Shown: positions 54,927 to 64,000 of the stretch, one piece after another | Position numbering within the stretch: position 1 is the stretch's first letter | Layout of the letters: each line of letters begins with the position of its first letter | NCBI GenBank assembly: GCA_963818205.1 | Contig: CAWFRG010000009.1 | Location: forward strand, 124,001 to 188,000 | Source: CAVVYV01 sp963818205 | Lineage (GTDB): Bacteria > Actinomycetota > Thermoleophilia > Solirubrobacterales > 70-9 | Direction: 5' to 3' | Length of the DNA stretch: 64,000 nt | The notes under the pieces: model-generated | Database searches by the model: none | What the model was told of the DNA's origin: nothing | Seen by the model: only the letters and a program-made list of their open reading frames with translations | Translations under genes and position numbers: made by a program

Positions 54927-56250
54927 GGATCCCTTCGATCAGCTCGTCGACCGCCTGTTCCGGCACGAGTCGGGACGGGCGGTCGCGAGCCTGATCCGGG
55001 TCCTCGGCGACTTCGACGCCGCCGAGGAGGCGGTGCAGGAGGCGTTCGTGGTCGCGCTGGAGCGCTGGCCCGCGCGACGGCGTCCCGGACAACCCGGGCG
55101 CCTGGATCACCCGCGTCGCGCGCAACAAGGCGATCGACCGGCTGCGGCGCGAGCGGACGCTGCAGGTGAAGAAGGAGGTGCTCGAGGGCCTGGAGCGGCT
55201 GGCGCCGAGCGTCCGAGGAGATCGAGGCCGGGAGGGAGCGAGCCCGAGGACGAGATGCCCGACGACCGGCTGCGGCTGATCTTCACCTGCTGCCACCCGG
55301 CGCTGCGGCCGCAGGCGCGGGTCGCGCTCACCCTGCGCACGCTCGGCGGCCTGACCACGGCCGAGATCGCCAGCGCCTTCCTCGACCTCCGAGGCGACGA
55401 TGGCGCAGCGGCTGGTCCGGGCGAAGGGCAAGATCCGCGACGCCGAAGATCCCCTACGAGGTCCCCTCGGCCGAGCAGCTGCCCGAGCGGCTGACCGTCG
55501 GTGCTGGCGACGCTCTATCTGATCTTCAACGAGGGCTACTTCGCCTCGCGGCTCCGAGTCGCTGATCCGCACCGAGCTCGCCGACGAGGCGATCCGGCTC
55601 GCGCGCGTGCTGGTCGAGACCCTTCCCGAGCGAGCCCGAGGCGCGGGCGCTGCTGGCGCTGATGCTGCTCCAGCACTCGCGGCGTGACGCGCGCCTGGAC
55701 GAGGCGGGGGAGATGGTGCTGCTGGAGCGACCAGGACCGCTCGCTCTGGGACCGCGCCCAGATCGAGGAGGGGCTGGGGCTGGTCGAGTCGCTCACCGGG
55801 GTCGTCGGCCCCTACTCGATCCAGGCGCGGATCGCCGCCGAGCACGCCCGCGCCGAGCGCGCCGAGGACACCGACTGGCGCCGGATCGGCCTCCTCTACG
55901 GACAGCTGCGCCGGATCCAGCCCTCGCCCGTGATCGAGCTGAACCGCGCGATCGCGGTGGCGATGGACCGCGGGCCGGAGGCGGGCCTGGAGCTGATCGA
56001 CGCGATCGAGGGCCTCGACCGCTACGCGCCCTTCCACGTCAGCCGCGCCGACCTGCTGGCGCGCCTCGGCCGCGACGACGAGGCCGTGGACGCCTATCGC
56101 CGGGGGCTCGAGCTCAGCACCAACCCGGTCCAGCGGGCCTTCCTCGAGCGCCGGATCGAGGAGCTCGGAAAAAACGTCGAATCGGCGCGTTCCGCTCGTC
56201 GTTATGGTGAAAGCGGCGATTGGCGCCGCTCGAACAGGAGGTATCGATGA
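54862..56250 (+). CDS. ECF42-type sigma factor with C-terminal TPR-like extension, frame broken many times
   Basis: Sigma region 2 reads FRHESGRAVASLIRVLGDFD and AAEEAVQEAFVVALERWP; region 4 reads LIFTCCHPALRPQARVALTL and LRTLGGLTTAEIASAF. The long extension (FNEGYFASR, LLALMLLQHSRRDARLDEAG, DQDRSLWD, then PVIELNRAIAVAMDRGPEAG) is the DUF6596/TPR-like part that defines ECF42. No start codon fits the usual N-terminus; the only in-frame one is ATG 54862, inside the end of DGPF protein 2. At least nine frame changes. The stop at 56250 is also uncertain (TGA 56210 in another frame). Confidence 0.85.
56175..56230 (+). promoter_or_regulatory. ECF-type promoter and leader hairpin of the third DGPF gene
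   Basis: CGTCGA (56175-56180), 16-base spacer, CGTCG (56197-56201), then AGCGGCG, ATTGG, CGCCGCT (56212-56230) and the CAGGAGG ribosome site. Nearly all of this 60-base leader matches the leader of DGPF gene 1. Confidence 0.6.
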
Positions 56251-56639
56251 GGAAGTTCTTGGTCTCCCTGATCGGCGACGAGTCCTGCATCGAGCAGGCC
56301 ACGCCCGAGCAGATGGAGGAGATCGTCGCCGAGATGGACGAGTACAACGACGAGCTGAAGAAGGCGGGCGTCTTCTGCAGGGCCGAGGGCCTCGGTCCGA
56401 GCGCCTCGGCGCGGACGCTCCGCTACGGCGAGGACGGCAAGGTCGTCGTCACCGACGGCCCGTTCGCGGAGTCGAAGGAGCAGATCGCCGGCTTCTGGAT
56501 CCTCGAGTGCAAGGACATCGACGAGGCGGTCGAGTGGGCCCAGAGATCACCGGTCCGCGAGGGCGCGATCGAGATCCGCGCGATCGCCGACACGGCGGAG
56601 GAGAACATCGAGCGCTACAAGGAGCAGGCGAAGGCCTAG
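56247..56639 (+). CDS. DGPF (YCII-related) protein 3
   Basis: 130 residues, intact frame. MRKFLVSLIGDESCIEQATP, SASARTLRYGEDGKVV, VTDGPFAESKEQIAGFWILE and IDEAVEWAQRSPVREGAIEI. More divergent from proteins 1 and 2 than those are from each other, with a longer charged tail (EENIERYKEQAKA). It has its own ECF-type promoter and an AGGAGG ribosome site 7 bases upstream of the ATG. Confidence 0.88.
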   Translation: MRKFLVSLIGDESCIEQATPEQMEEIVAEMDEYNDELKKAGVFCRAEGLGPSASARTLRYGEDGKVVVTDGPFAESKEQIAGFWILECKDIDEAVEWAQRSPVREGAIEIRAIADTAEENIERYKEQAKA

Positions 56640-56647
56640 CCTGGGCC

Positions 56648-56686
56648 CCGCAGCGGCCCGGCTTCAACCGGTCGGGGCCGCTGCGG
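56648..56686. terminator. Bidirectional hairpin terminator
   Basis: CCGCAGCGGCCC, 15-base loop, GGGCCGCTGCGG: a perfect 12-bp stem between the convergent DGPF3 and acyl-CoA dehydrogenase genes. Confidence 0.65.
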
Positions 56687-56691
56687 CCGGC

Positions 56692-57901
56692 CTAGAGCCC
56701 GTAGGAGCGCCCGATCACCTCGAGCATGATCTCGTCGGTGCCGGCGCCGATCCGGTTGAGGCGGGCGTCGCGGTAGGCGCGCTCGACCTCGTACTCCTTC
56801 ATGTAGCCGTAGCCGCCGTGGATCTGGATCGCGTCGTCGGCGACCTCCTCGATCATCCGTGAGGCGTAGAGCTTCGCCTGCGTGATCTCGCGGACCGGGT
56901 ACTCGCCGTTCGCGAAGCGCCAGGCGGTCGCGTAGACCATCTGCTTCGCGGCCTCGATCTTCACCGACATCTCGGCGAACTTGTGGCGGATCGCCTGGAA
57001 GCTGCCGATCGGGCGGCCGAAGGCCTCGCGCTCCTTCGCGTACTCGAGCGTGCGCTCGAAGACGCGCTCGGCGCCCGAGACGCAGCCGATCGCGGCGACC
57101 AGCCGCTCGCCCTGGAGCTCCCAGGAGATGTGGTAGAAGCCCTTGCCCTCCTGGCCCAGCAGGTTCTCGGCCGGGACGCGGACGTCCTGGAAGGAGAGCT
57201 CGCCGGTGTCGGAGGCGTGCATGCCCATCTTCTCGAGCTTCCGGGAGACGCTGAAGCCCTCGACCTCCTTGCCGTCGCTGTCGCGGATGTCGACGATGAA
57301 CAGGGTGATCCCGTCATGGCCTGCGTCCGGGTCGGTCTTCGCGACCAGCACGATGTAGTTGGCGCGGAGGCCGTTGGTGATGAAGGTCTTGGAGCCGTTG
57401 ATCACGTACTCGTCGCCGTCGCGCTTGGCGGTGGTGCGGATGCCGGCGACGTCGGAGCCGGCGCCGGGCTCGGTGATCCCGAGGCAGCTGATCAGCTCGC
57501 CCTTGATCGAGGGGACCAGGTAGCGCTGCTTCTGGTCCTCGGTGCCGAGCAGGTGGATCGGCGGCGTCGCCATGTCGGTGTGGACCGCGAAGCCCATGTT
57601 GAGCCCGCCGCAGCCGCGAGTAGCTCATCGCGTCGGCGCGGACCAGGGAGTAGAAGTAGTCGCCGCCCTGGCCGCCGTACTCCTCCGGGTAGCAGAGGCC
57701 GATGTAGCCGAGGTCGGCGGCACGCTTCAGGATCGAGTCCGGCCAGAGGTTCTCCTCCCACTCGAACCGGTTCGGGGTGCACTCCTTCAGCACCCACGAC
57801 TTCATCGACTCGCGCAGCTCCTCGTGCTCGTCGGTGAAGATGAAGTGGTCGCGCTTGGCGCCGTGGTCGGGCTTGATGACGGTGGCGGTCGCGGTGGCCA
57901 C
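56692..57901 (-). CDS. Acyl-CoA dehydrogenase, frame broken once
   Basis: 402 residues after removing one base near 57617 (SYSR, then CGGLNMGFAVHTDM). Blocks: FTDEHEELRESMKSWVLKEC, LCYPEEYGGQGGDYFYSLVR, LGITEPGAGSDVAGIRTTAK, KMGMHASDTGELSFQDVRVP and IQIHGGYGYMKEYEVERAYR, the last with the usual RDARLNRIGAGTDEIMLE tail. GTG start at 57901. Divergent from the enoyl-CoA hydratase, and probably part of the same acyl-CoA breakdown route. Confidence 0.93.
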
Positions 57902-57910
57902 TCGAAGTGG

Positions 57911-57916
57911 AGTGTA
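57911..57916 (-). promoter_or_regulatory. -10 box of the acyl-CoA dehydrogenase gene, leaderless type
   Basis: TACACT on the minus strand, 9 bases before the GTG at 57901. The surrounding spacer also has GTAG-AACTTC-CTAC, a possible operator. Confidence 0.45.
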
Positions 57917-57991
57917 GAACTTCCTACTTCCCACTGCAACCCGCGCTGATGGCAGTAGGACGTAGCACTTCCCATTCGTCTCCAGATCCAC

Positions 57992-57997
57992 TAGGCT
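57992..57997 (+). promoter_or_regulatory. -10 box of the enoyl-CoA hydratase gene, leaderless type
   Basis: TAGGCT, 7 bases before the ATG at 58005. Confidence 0.5.
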
Positions 57998-58004
57998 GGC
58001 CAGG

Positions 58005-58783
58005 ATGGCCGAGGAGCTCCTCTACGAGGTCCGCGACGGGGTCGCGACGGTGACCCTGAACGGCCCGATCAGCGAAACGCGCTCAACGGCGAGCTGCTCG
58101 CGGCTCTGGTCGAGGCGATGAAGCGGGCCCGCGACGACGACGAGGTGCGGGCGGTGGTGCTGACCGGGGCCGGCGACAAGGTCTTCTGCGCCGGGGCCGA
58201 CCTCGGCGGCTTCGCCGCCGACGCGCCGCTGGTCGAGAAGCACTTCGCCTCCGACCTCTTCCTCGAGTTCTTCCGGCTGATGCCGCGGCTCGGCAAGCCC
58301 TCGCTCTGCGCGGCCAACGGCCACGTGCTCGCCGGCGGCATGGGGCTCGCGCTCTCCTGCGATCTGCTGATCGCCAAGGAGGGGGCCCGCTTCGGGACGC
58401 CGGAGATCAACGTCGGCGCCTTCCCCTACATGATCATGTCGATCATCTACCGGAACGTTCCGCGCAAGAAGGTGAACGAGATGATGCTGCTCGGCGAGCA
58501 GATCTCCGCGGAGGAGGCGGTCGACTACGGGCTCGCCAACAAGGTCGTGCCGGCGGACGAGTTCGATGCGGCGGTGGACGAGTGGGCGAGCAAGCTCGCG
58601 TCGAAGAGCCCGGTGCTGATGCGGCTCGGCCACGACGCCATGTACCGCCAGCAGGACATGGCCCTGGACGACGCGCTCGAGTTCCTGCGCTCCCAGCTCT
58701 CCCTGACCTTTTCGACCGAGGACATCCAGGAGGGCGTCAAGGCGTTCTTCGAAAAGCGCGAGCCCGAATGGAAGGGGCGCTGA
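58005..58783 (+). CDS. Enoyl-CoA hydratase family protein, frame broken once
   Basis: Crotonase-fold enzyme, about 259 residues. MAEELLYEVRDGVATVTLNG, then (after one missing base near 58065) ALNGELLAALVEAMKRARDD, GAGDKVFCAGADLGGFA and NGHVLAGGMGLALSCDLLIA as oxyanion hole; the tail ends FFEKREPEWKGR. By position next to a carboxylase beta subunit it may act as a methylglutaconyl-CoA-type hydratase, but this is inference. Its TGA overlaps the next ATG. Confidence 0.9.
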
Positions 58784-60516
58784 TGGACGATCAGGCGGAA
58801 GGACCGAGACCGAAGAGCAGGAGGCGAGGGAGGGGCGGCAGAAGGCCGAGGAGCGCGACGCGGTCGGCGAGGGGCAGCCCGCGAGTGAGTCGGAGGCGCT
58901 GCCCCCGAAGCCGACGCAGCCGGCTGAGGCTCCGGAGGCGCCGGGAAGACCGAGCACGGCAACGAGACCGGCATGAAGCCCCTGGTGGAGGACCTCCACG
59001 AGCGTCGAGAGCAGGCCAAGCTCGGCGGCGGCGAGGAGAAGATCGCCGTCCAGCACGAGCGCGGCAAGCTCACCGCCCGCGAGCGCCTCGACCTGCTCTG
59101 CGACGAGGGCAGCTTCGTCGAGATGGGGATCCACGGCGGGCCCCACTTCTCCCAGCGCGCGATGGAGGGCGGGAGGCGCCCGCCGACGGGGTGATCACCG
59201 GCTGGGGCGACGTCGACGGGCGCACCTGCGCGATCGCCGCCTACGACTTCACCGTGATGGCCGGCTCGATGGGGATGACCGGCGAGCTCAAGGTCGGCCG
59301 CCTGCGCGAGATGGCGCTGCAGAAGCGGATGCCGATGGTCTGGCTGCTCGACTCCGCCGGGCGCCCGGATCCAGGAGGCGGCGGGCTCGCTGTTCGCCGG
59401 CTCCGGCCACCTCTTCCGCGAGGAGGTGACGATGTCGGGGGTGATCCCGATGGTCGCGGCGATGCTCGGCCCCTGCGCGGCCGGGACCGCCTACATCCCC
59501 GGCCTCGCCGACTTCGTCCCGATGGTCGTCGGCCAGGGCGCGATGGCGCTGGCCGGCCCGCACCTGACCAAGGCGGTCACCGGCGAGGACATCTCGATGG
59601 AGGACCTCGGCGGCGCCAAGGTCCACTGCCGCAAGTCGGGCGTCGGCGACCTCGAGGTCAAGGACGACGAGGAGTGCATCGAGGTCGATCAAGCGCTACC
59701 TCTCCTTCTTCCCCGCCAACTGCGAGGAGCGCCCGCCGATCCGCGAGACCAAGGACCCGGAGGACCGGATGTCGGAGAAGCTGCTCGACATCGTCCCCGA
59801 GTCGGCGCGGCACCCCTACGACATGTACGAGGTGATCAAGGAGATCGTCGACGACGGCGAGATCCTCGACATCAAGCCGAAGTTCGCGAAGACGATCATC
59901 ACCTGCCTCGCCCGCTTCGGCGGGCAGCCGTGCGGGATCGTCGCCAGCCAGCCCAAGCAGCTCGGCGGCATCCTCGAGAACGACTCCGCCGACAAGGCGG
60001 CGCGCTTCGTCAACCTCTGCGACGCCTTCGGCATCCCGCTGCTCTTCCTCCAGGACGTGCCCGGCTTCATGGTCGGCTCCAAGGTCGAGCACGCCGGGAT
60101 CATCCGCCACGGCGCGAAGATGCTCTACGCGGTCTCGCGGGCGACGGTCCCCAAGGTGACCGTGGTCGTCCGCAAGGCCTACGGCGCCGGCTACTACGTG
60201 ATGAACGGCAAGGCCTACGAGCCCGACCTGATCGTCGCCTGGCCGACCGCCGAGATCTCGGTGATGGGCCCGGAGGGCGCGGTCAACATCATCGGCCGCT
60301 CGGCGATCGAGGCCTCCGACGACCCCGAGAACCCGGGCGGAGATGGTCGCGAAGGTGAAGGAGACGATCGACCCCTACATCGCCGCCAAGAACGACCTGA
60401 TCGACGACGTCATCGACCCGCGCGAGACCCGCCCGACGATCATCCGCGGGCCTGCGGATGGCGAAGGACAAGCGGGTCGAGCGGCCCTGGAAGAAGCACG
60501 GGGTGATGCCGGTTGA
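58783..60516 (+). CDS. Acyl-CoA carboxylase beta (carboxyltransferase) subunit, frame broken several times
   Basis: Transfers CO2 from biotin carrier to an acyl-CoA. Blocks: LVEDLHERREQAKLGGGEEK, HERGKLTARERLDLLCDEGS, DFTVMAGSMGMTGELKVGRL, LLDSAG, GPCAAGTAYIPGLADFVPMV, LFLQDVPGFMVGSKVEHAGI and VVVRKAYGAGYYVMNGKAYE, with AAEMVAKVKETIDPY-like C-terminus. Unusual: about 60 residues of Glu/Pro-rich sequence precede the conserved start. Stop uncertain: TGA 60514-60516, or 60503-60505 if a base in a G4 run is extra. No alpha subunit is seen in the window. Confidence 0.9.
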
Positions 60517-60550
60517 GCTCGAGCCGTCGACGGTTCGCGCGAGTACCTCG

Positions 60551-61445
60551 GTGACGCTTCGAGGACCCGGTGATCATCAGCTACTCGATCTCGGGGGCGA
60601 TCGCCAACCGCGACCAGTGCCCGGCGATCCCCTACACGCCCGGAGGAGTACGCGGCCGAGGCGCGCCGAGCGGTCGACGAGGGCGCCTCCCAGATCCACA
60701 TCCACGCCCGCACCCCCGACGGCACCCCCTCGTACGAGATCGAGGACTTCCGGGCGATCACCGAGGCGATCCGGGCCGAGGTCGACGACGTGATCATCAA
60801 CTACTCGACCGGCGCGATCGGGGTGCCGATCGAGAAGCGGCTCGAGTACCTGCGCGAGCTGAAGCCCGACGTCGCGGCGCTGAACATGAGCTCGATGAAC
60901 TACGCCAAGTACTCCCGGCGGCGCAAGGACTTCGTCTTCAAGGCGGTGTTCGAGAACAGCTTCGACCTGATCACCCAGTTCATGAGGAGATGATCGAGCT
61001 CGGGATCCAGCCCGAGCACGAGTGCTTCGACGCCGGCCACGTCGCCAACCTCGATCCGTTCCTCGACATGGGGATGCTCGAGCCGCCGCTTCAGATCTCG
61101 CTGGTGATGGGGGTGACCGGCGGCATCCGGCCGGTGCCGCGGAACGTCGCGCTTCATGTCCGAGCAGATCCCCGGCGGGCCCGAGGGCCCGAACAACTGG
61201 CAGGTGATCGGCGTCTCGCGCGACCAGTGGAAGCTGCTCGCCGCCTCGCTGAACCTCGGCGGCAACGTCCGCGCCGGGCTCGAGGACAACCTCTACCTGC
61301 CGAACGGCGAGATGGCGAAGTCGAACGGCGAGCTGATCGCGAAGGCGCGGCAGATGGCCGAGGACGTCGGCCGCCGCGCCGCCACCGTCGCCGAGGCCCG
61401 CGAGCTGCTCGGGCTCCCGAAGCGGGCGAGGCCGCGAACGCCTGA
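60551..61445 (+). CDS. BKACE (DUF849) family beta-keto acid cleavage enzyme, frame broken
   Basis: Zinc TIM-barrel of the 3-keto-5-aminohexanoate cleavage family, which condenses a beta-keto acid with acetyl-CoA. Blocks: DPVIISYSISGAIANRDQCP, GASQIHIHARTPDGTPSYEI (metal His pair), VIINYSTGAIGVPIEKRLEY, LNMSSMNYAKYS, HECFDAGHVANLD, ISLVMGVTGGIRP and QVIGVSRDQW. The GTG start at 60551 is a best guess after removing one base near 60559. About 296 residues. The substrate subgroup is unknown. Confidence 0.88.
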
Positions 61446-61448
61446 GCG

Positions 61449-62704
61449 ATGGCGGGCCCCCTCTCAGACGTCCGGGTCCTCGACCTCACCCGGCTGCTGC
61501 CCGGCGGCTTCTGCACGCTGCTGCTCGCCGACCTGGGCGCCGACGTGATCAAGGTCGAGGACACCGGCGCCGGCGACTACGTCCGCTGGGCGCCGCCCTA
61601 CTACGGGGACGACGAGCAGACGCCGCTCGGCACCCGCTCCGCGCTGTACCTGGCGCTCAACCGCAACAAGCGCTCGATCCGCCTCGACCTGAAGCAGGAG
61701 GGCGGCCGCGAGGCGCTGCTGCGAGCTGGCGCGAGGACGCCGACGTGCTGGTCGAGAGCTTCCGCCCGGGCGTGCTCGACCGCCTCGGCGTCGGCTACGA
61801 GGCGCTGAAGCGAGGCGAACCCGGCGCTCGTCTACTGCCCGATCACCGGCTACGGCCAGGACGGCCCCAACCGCGACCGCGCCGGCCACGACATGAACTA
61901 CCTCGGCCTCAACGGCCTGCTCGGCCTGACCGGCGAGGCCGGCGGGCCGCCGATCCAGTCCGCCGGGCCAGATCGCCGACCTCGGCGGCGGCGCGCTGAT
62001 GGCGCGCGTTCGGGATCCTCGCCGCGCTCCACGAGGCGCGAGCGCTCCGGCGAGGGCCAGCTCGTCGACGTCTCGATGACCGACGGCTCGCTCGTCCTGG
62101 CTGGCGATGGTCGCCGCCCGCTACTTCGCCGACGGGCGAGGTCCCCGAGCGCGGCGAGCTCGAGCTCGCCGGGCGGGATCATCTGTTACCGGCCCTACGA
62201 GGCGAAGGACGGCTGGGTCACCTGCGGCGCGCTGGAGCCGAAGTTCTGGCAGGCCTGGTGCCGCGGCGTCGGCCGCGAGGACCTGATCGAGCAGCAGTTC
62301 GAGCGCGCCCGGATCCGACGCCCACGCCGAGGTCGCCGAGATCTTCCGGCGCGGACCCGCGAGGAGTGGCGCGCGTTCAACGACGAGCACGACTGCTGCA
62401 TCGAGCCGGTCCTCGACCTCGACGAGGCGCTCGAGCTCCGAGCTGGTCCGCGAGCGCGGAGATGGTCGTCGAGCTCGAGCAGCCCGGCGTTCGGCGACCG
62501 GTGCGCCAGCTCGGCTTCCCGGTGAAGCTCTCGCCGCACCCCGGCCGCGGTCGAGCGGCCGGCGCCGGCGCTCGGCGAGCACACCGACGAGGTGCTGCGC
62601 GAGCGGCCGGCTACTCGGCGGAGGAGATCGCGGCGCTGTCGAGGAGCCGGCGCGGCCAAGGGCGCCCGACGCCGGGCCCGAAGGCGGAGGCGTTCCTGGC
62701 ATGA
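61449..62704 (+). CDS. CaiB/BaiF family III CoA-transferase, frame broken many times
   Basis: Moves CoA between carboxylic acids. PLSDVRVLDLTRLLPGGFCT, LLLADLGADVIKVEDTGAGD, DADVLVESFRPGVLDRLGVG, CPITGYGQDGPNRDRAGHDM (the catalytic Asp is the D before MNYLG), GEGQLVDVSMTDGSLV and RPYEAKDGWV. About ten extra bases break the frame, giving some 415 residues when joined. It starts four bases after the BKACE stop, and its TGA overlaps the ATG of the regulator (ATGA). Confidence 0.88.
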
Positions 62705-63452
62705 GCGCCGACGCGGAGCGAGGAGCGCACAGGAACCCGAGGAGATGCTGCGGATGGGGGAGCTGGCCGAGGCCTCCGGGCGTCTCGGCGGCGACGATCA
62801 AGCACTACCTCCGCGAGGGCCTGCTGCCCGAGCCGGTCAAGACCTCGCCGCAACATGGCCTACTACCCGGCCGAGTTCGTCGAGCGGATCCGCCTGATCA
62901 AGCAGCTCCAGGAGGAGCGCTACATGCCGCTGCGGGTGATCAAGGACCTGCTCGAGGAGGACCCCGAGCGCGCCAAGGCGCTGATCGAGCTCGGCGACAA
63001 GCTGCTCGAGCGGGCGCTGGCGGGCGAGAGCGAGCGGGTCAGCGCCGCCGAGGTCCGCCACCGCTACGACATCCCGCAGGAGGCGCTCGACCGCCTCGCC
63101 GAGCTCGAGGTGCTCACTCCCGACGAGGACGGCTACTCGCCGAGCGACGTGCGGATCGTCGAGGCGATCAGCCGCTTCCGCGCCGGCGGCTACGACGAGC
63201 GGATCGGCTTCACCGTCTACGACACGCTCCGCTACAAGGAGGCGATGGCCGACCTGGTGAAGCGAGGAGGTCGACGTGCTGATGGAGCGGCTCGCCGGCG
63301 AGATGGACGCGCGACGAGGCGATGGCAGCTGATCGAGGCCGGGATCCAGCCGCTCAACGACCTGCTGGCCGCGATGCACACCAAGGCGCTCGTGGCCGAG
63401 CTCGAGCGCCGCCGCGGCTCCGAGCCGGACGCGAACGGCGCCGACTCGCTGA
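62701..63452 (+). CDS. MerR-family transcriptional regulator, frame broken
   Basis: N-terminal winged helix-turn-helix (RMGELAEASG, then VSAATIKHYLREGLLPEPVK) with AYYPAEFVERIRLIKQLQEE and YMPLRVIKDLL as the second half, a coiled-coil linker, and a C-terminal sensor domain of about 130 residues. Roughly 245 residues after joining frames. By position it probably controls the acyl-CoA cluster, as LiuR-type MerR proteins do in other bacteria; that is inference. Confidence 0.88.
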
Positions 63453-64000
63453 GTGTGGCCGGCTGGGCGCGTCGGCCTGCTGGTCGTCTATCTGGCGCTC
63501 GCCTTCGGCGTGCGGGTCGCCGTCGCCCTGCGCACCACCGGCGGCACCGGGATCGCGAGCCTCGGCGGCGCTCCGCCGCTGGAGCTGCTCGGCGGGGGGC
63601 TCTTCGTCGCCTCGGTCGCGATGGGCGCGGCTGAACCCCGTCCTGGTCCTCGCCGACGTCCTCGAGCCGATCGACGAGCTGGACGAGACGCCGCGTGCAC
63701 GCGCTCGGCTTCGTCCTCTGCGGGGTCGGGATCGCCGGCACCTTCTTCGCCCAGATGGCGATGGGCGCCTCGTGGCGGATCGGGGTGGACCGGAGGAGCG
63801 CACCGAGCTGGTCACCGGCGGCGTCTTCGGCTCTGCCGCAACCCGATCTACACGTTCATGGTGATCGCCTGGGTGGGCTTCGCGCTGCTGGTCCCGACCT
63901 GGCTCTCTCTCGCCGCGATTCCGGCGGGATCGTCGCGTTCGAGGTCCAGGTCCGGCTGGTCGAGGAGCCCTTCCTGCATCCGCGCCCACGGCGAGCCCTA
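63453..64000 (+). CDS. Isoprenylcysteine carboxyl methyltransferase (ICMT)-like membrane protein, 3'-truncated and frameshifted
   Basis: Membrane helices (VGLLVVYLALAFGVRVAVAL, HALGFVLCGVGIAGTFFAQM) followed by the SAM-binding motif of ICMT/PEMT proteins, readable as ELVTGGVFG then NPIYTFMVIAWVGFALLVP, and RLVEEPFLH near the window end. The product may be a phospholipid or small-molecule methyltransferase. The gene runs off the window. Several frame changes; GTG 63453 follows the MerR stop directly. Confidence 0.75.
   Translation, partial: MWPAGRVGLLVVYLALAFGVRVAVALRTTGGTGIASLGGAPPLELLGGGLFVASVAMGAAEPRPGPRRRPRADRRAGRDAACTRSASSSAGSGSPAPSSPRWRWAPRGGSGWTGGAHRAGHRRRLRLCRNPIYTFMVIAWVGFALLVPTWLSLAAIPAGSSRSRSRSGWSRSPSCIRAHGEP

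Overview
The window looks like the chromosome of a high-GC actinobacterium. The gene order rplO-secY-adk-map-rpmJ-rpsM-rpsK-rpsD-rpoA-rplQ-truA, the Cys-rich (zinc) forms of S4 and L36, a biotin operon, an ECF42-type sigma factor, abundant acyl-CoA enzymes and very frequent leaderless-type starts all fit. My best guess is Thermoleophilia (Solirubrobacterales-like); that is inference, not proof. There is no phage, CRISPR array or recognisable transposase.

Layout. 1-7.6 kb: end of the spc/alpha ribosomal operon, with secY, adk, map and rpoA, then two related small membrane proteins and truA. infA is absent from its usual place between map and rpmJ. 7.6-20.2 kb: ZIP metal transporter, surE, ligA, a PBP4-type carboxypeptidase, a patatin, a short-chain dehydrogenase, glycerate kinase, long-chain acyl-CoA synthetase, a 58-residue IF2N-like protein, a NIF3 protein and a membrane-anchored DsbA-like protein. 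20.3-28.9 kb: haloalkane-dehalogenase-like hydrolase, tRNA-Pro(CGG), an NTF2-like protein, a second patatin, a VTT-domain membrane protein, superoxide dismutase, two tandem cupredoxins, an SCP2 protein, a flavin-barrel protein, a Nudix hydrolase and rubredoxin. 28.9-33.7 kb: a complete bioB-bioF-bioD-bioA operon on the minus strand. 33.8-46 kb: a sigma-70 factor, MMPL transporter, enoyl-CoA hydratase plus a 70-residue biotinyl carrier, glpK, plsC, a lactonase-like metallo-beta-lactamase, SDRs, a thioesterase and an MFS transporter. 46-57 kb: a second MMPL transporter, a NarL-type two-component pair, a secreted BNR-type protein, acyl-CoA dehydrogenases, and an ECF42 sigma locus with three DGPF (YCII) genes. 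57-64 kb: an acyl-CoA catabolic cluster (dehydrogenase, hydratase, carboxylase beta subunit, BKACE enzyme, CoA-transferase, MerR regulator) and the start of an ICMT-like methyltransferase cut by the window end.

Two features dominate beyond the gene list. First, over twenty start codons have a TANNNT box only 6-9 bases upstream and no Shine-Dalgarno sequence, so leaderless transcription seems to be the default for first genes here. Second, a dispersed, partly nested hairpin element (GCGAGGG-stem-loop-stem-A-CCCGTTTGATG) occurs at four loci with compensatory base changes and an invariant bulged A; I do not recognise it as a described family.

Sequence quality is uneven. Many genes, including essential single-copy ones such as adk, are broken by single-base indels. 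These are about one per 3-4 kb before 42 kb and become very dense after about 46 kb. I treat them as sequence errors and give gene extents across the breaks.
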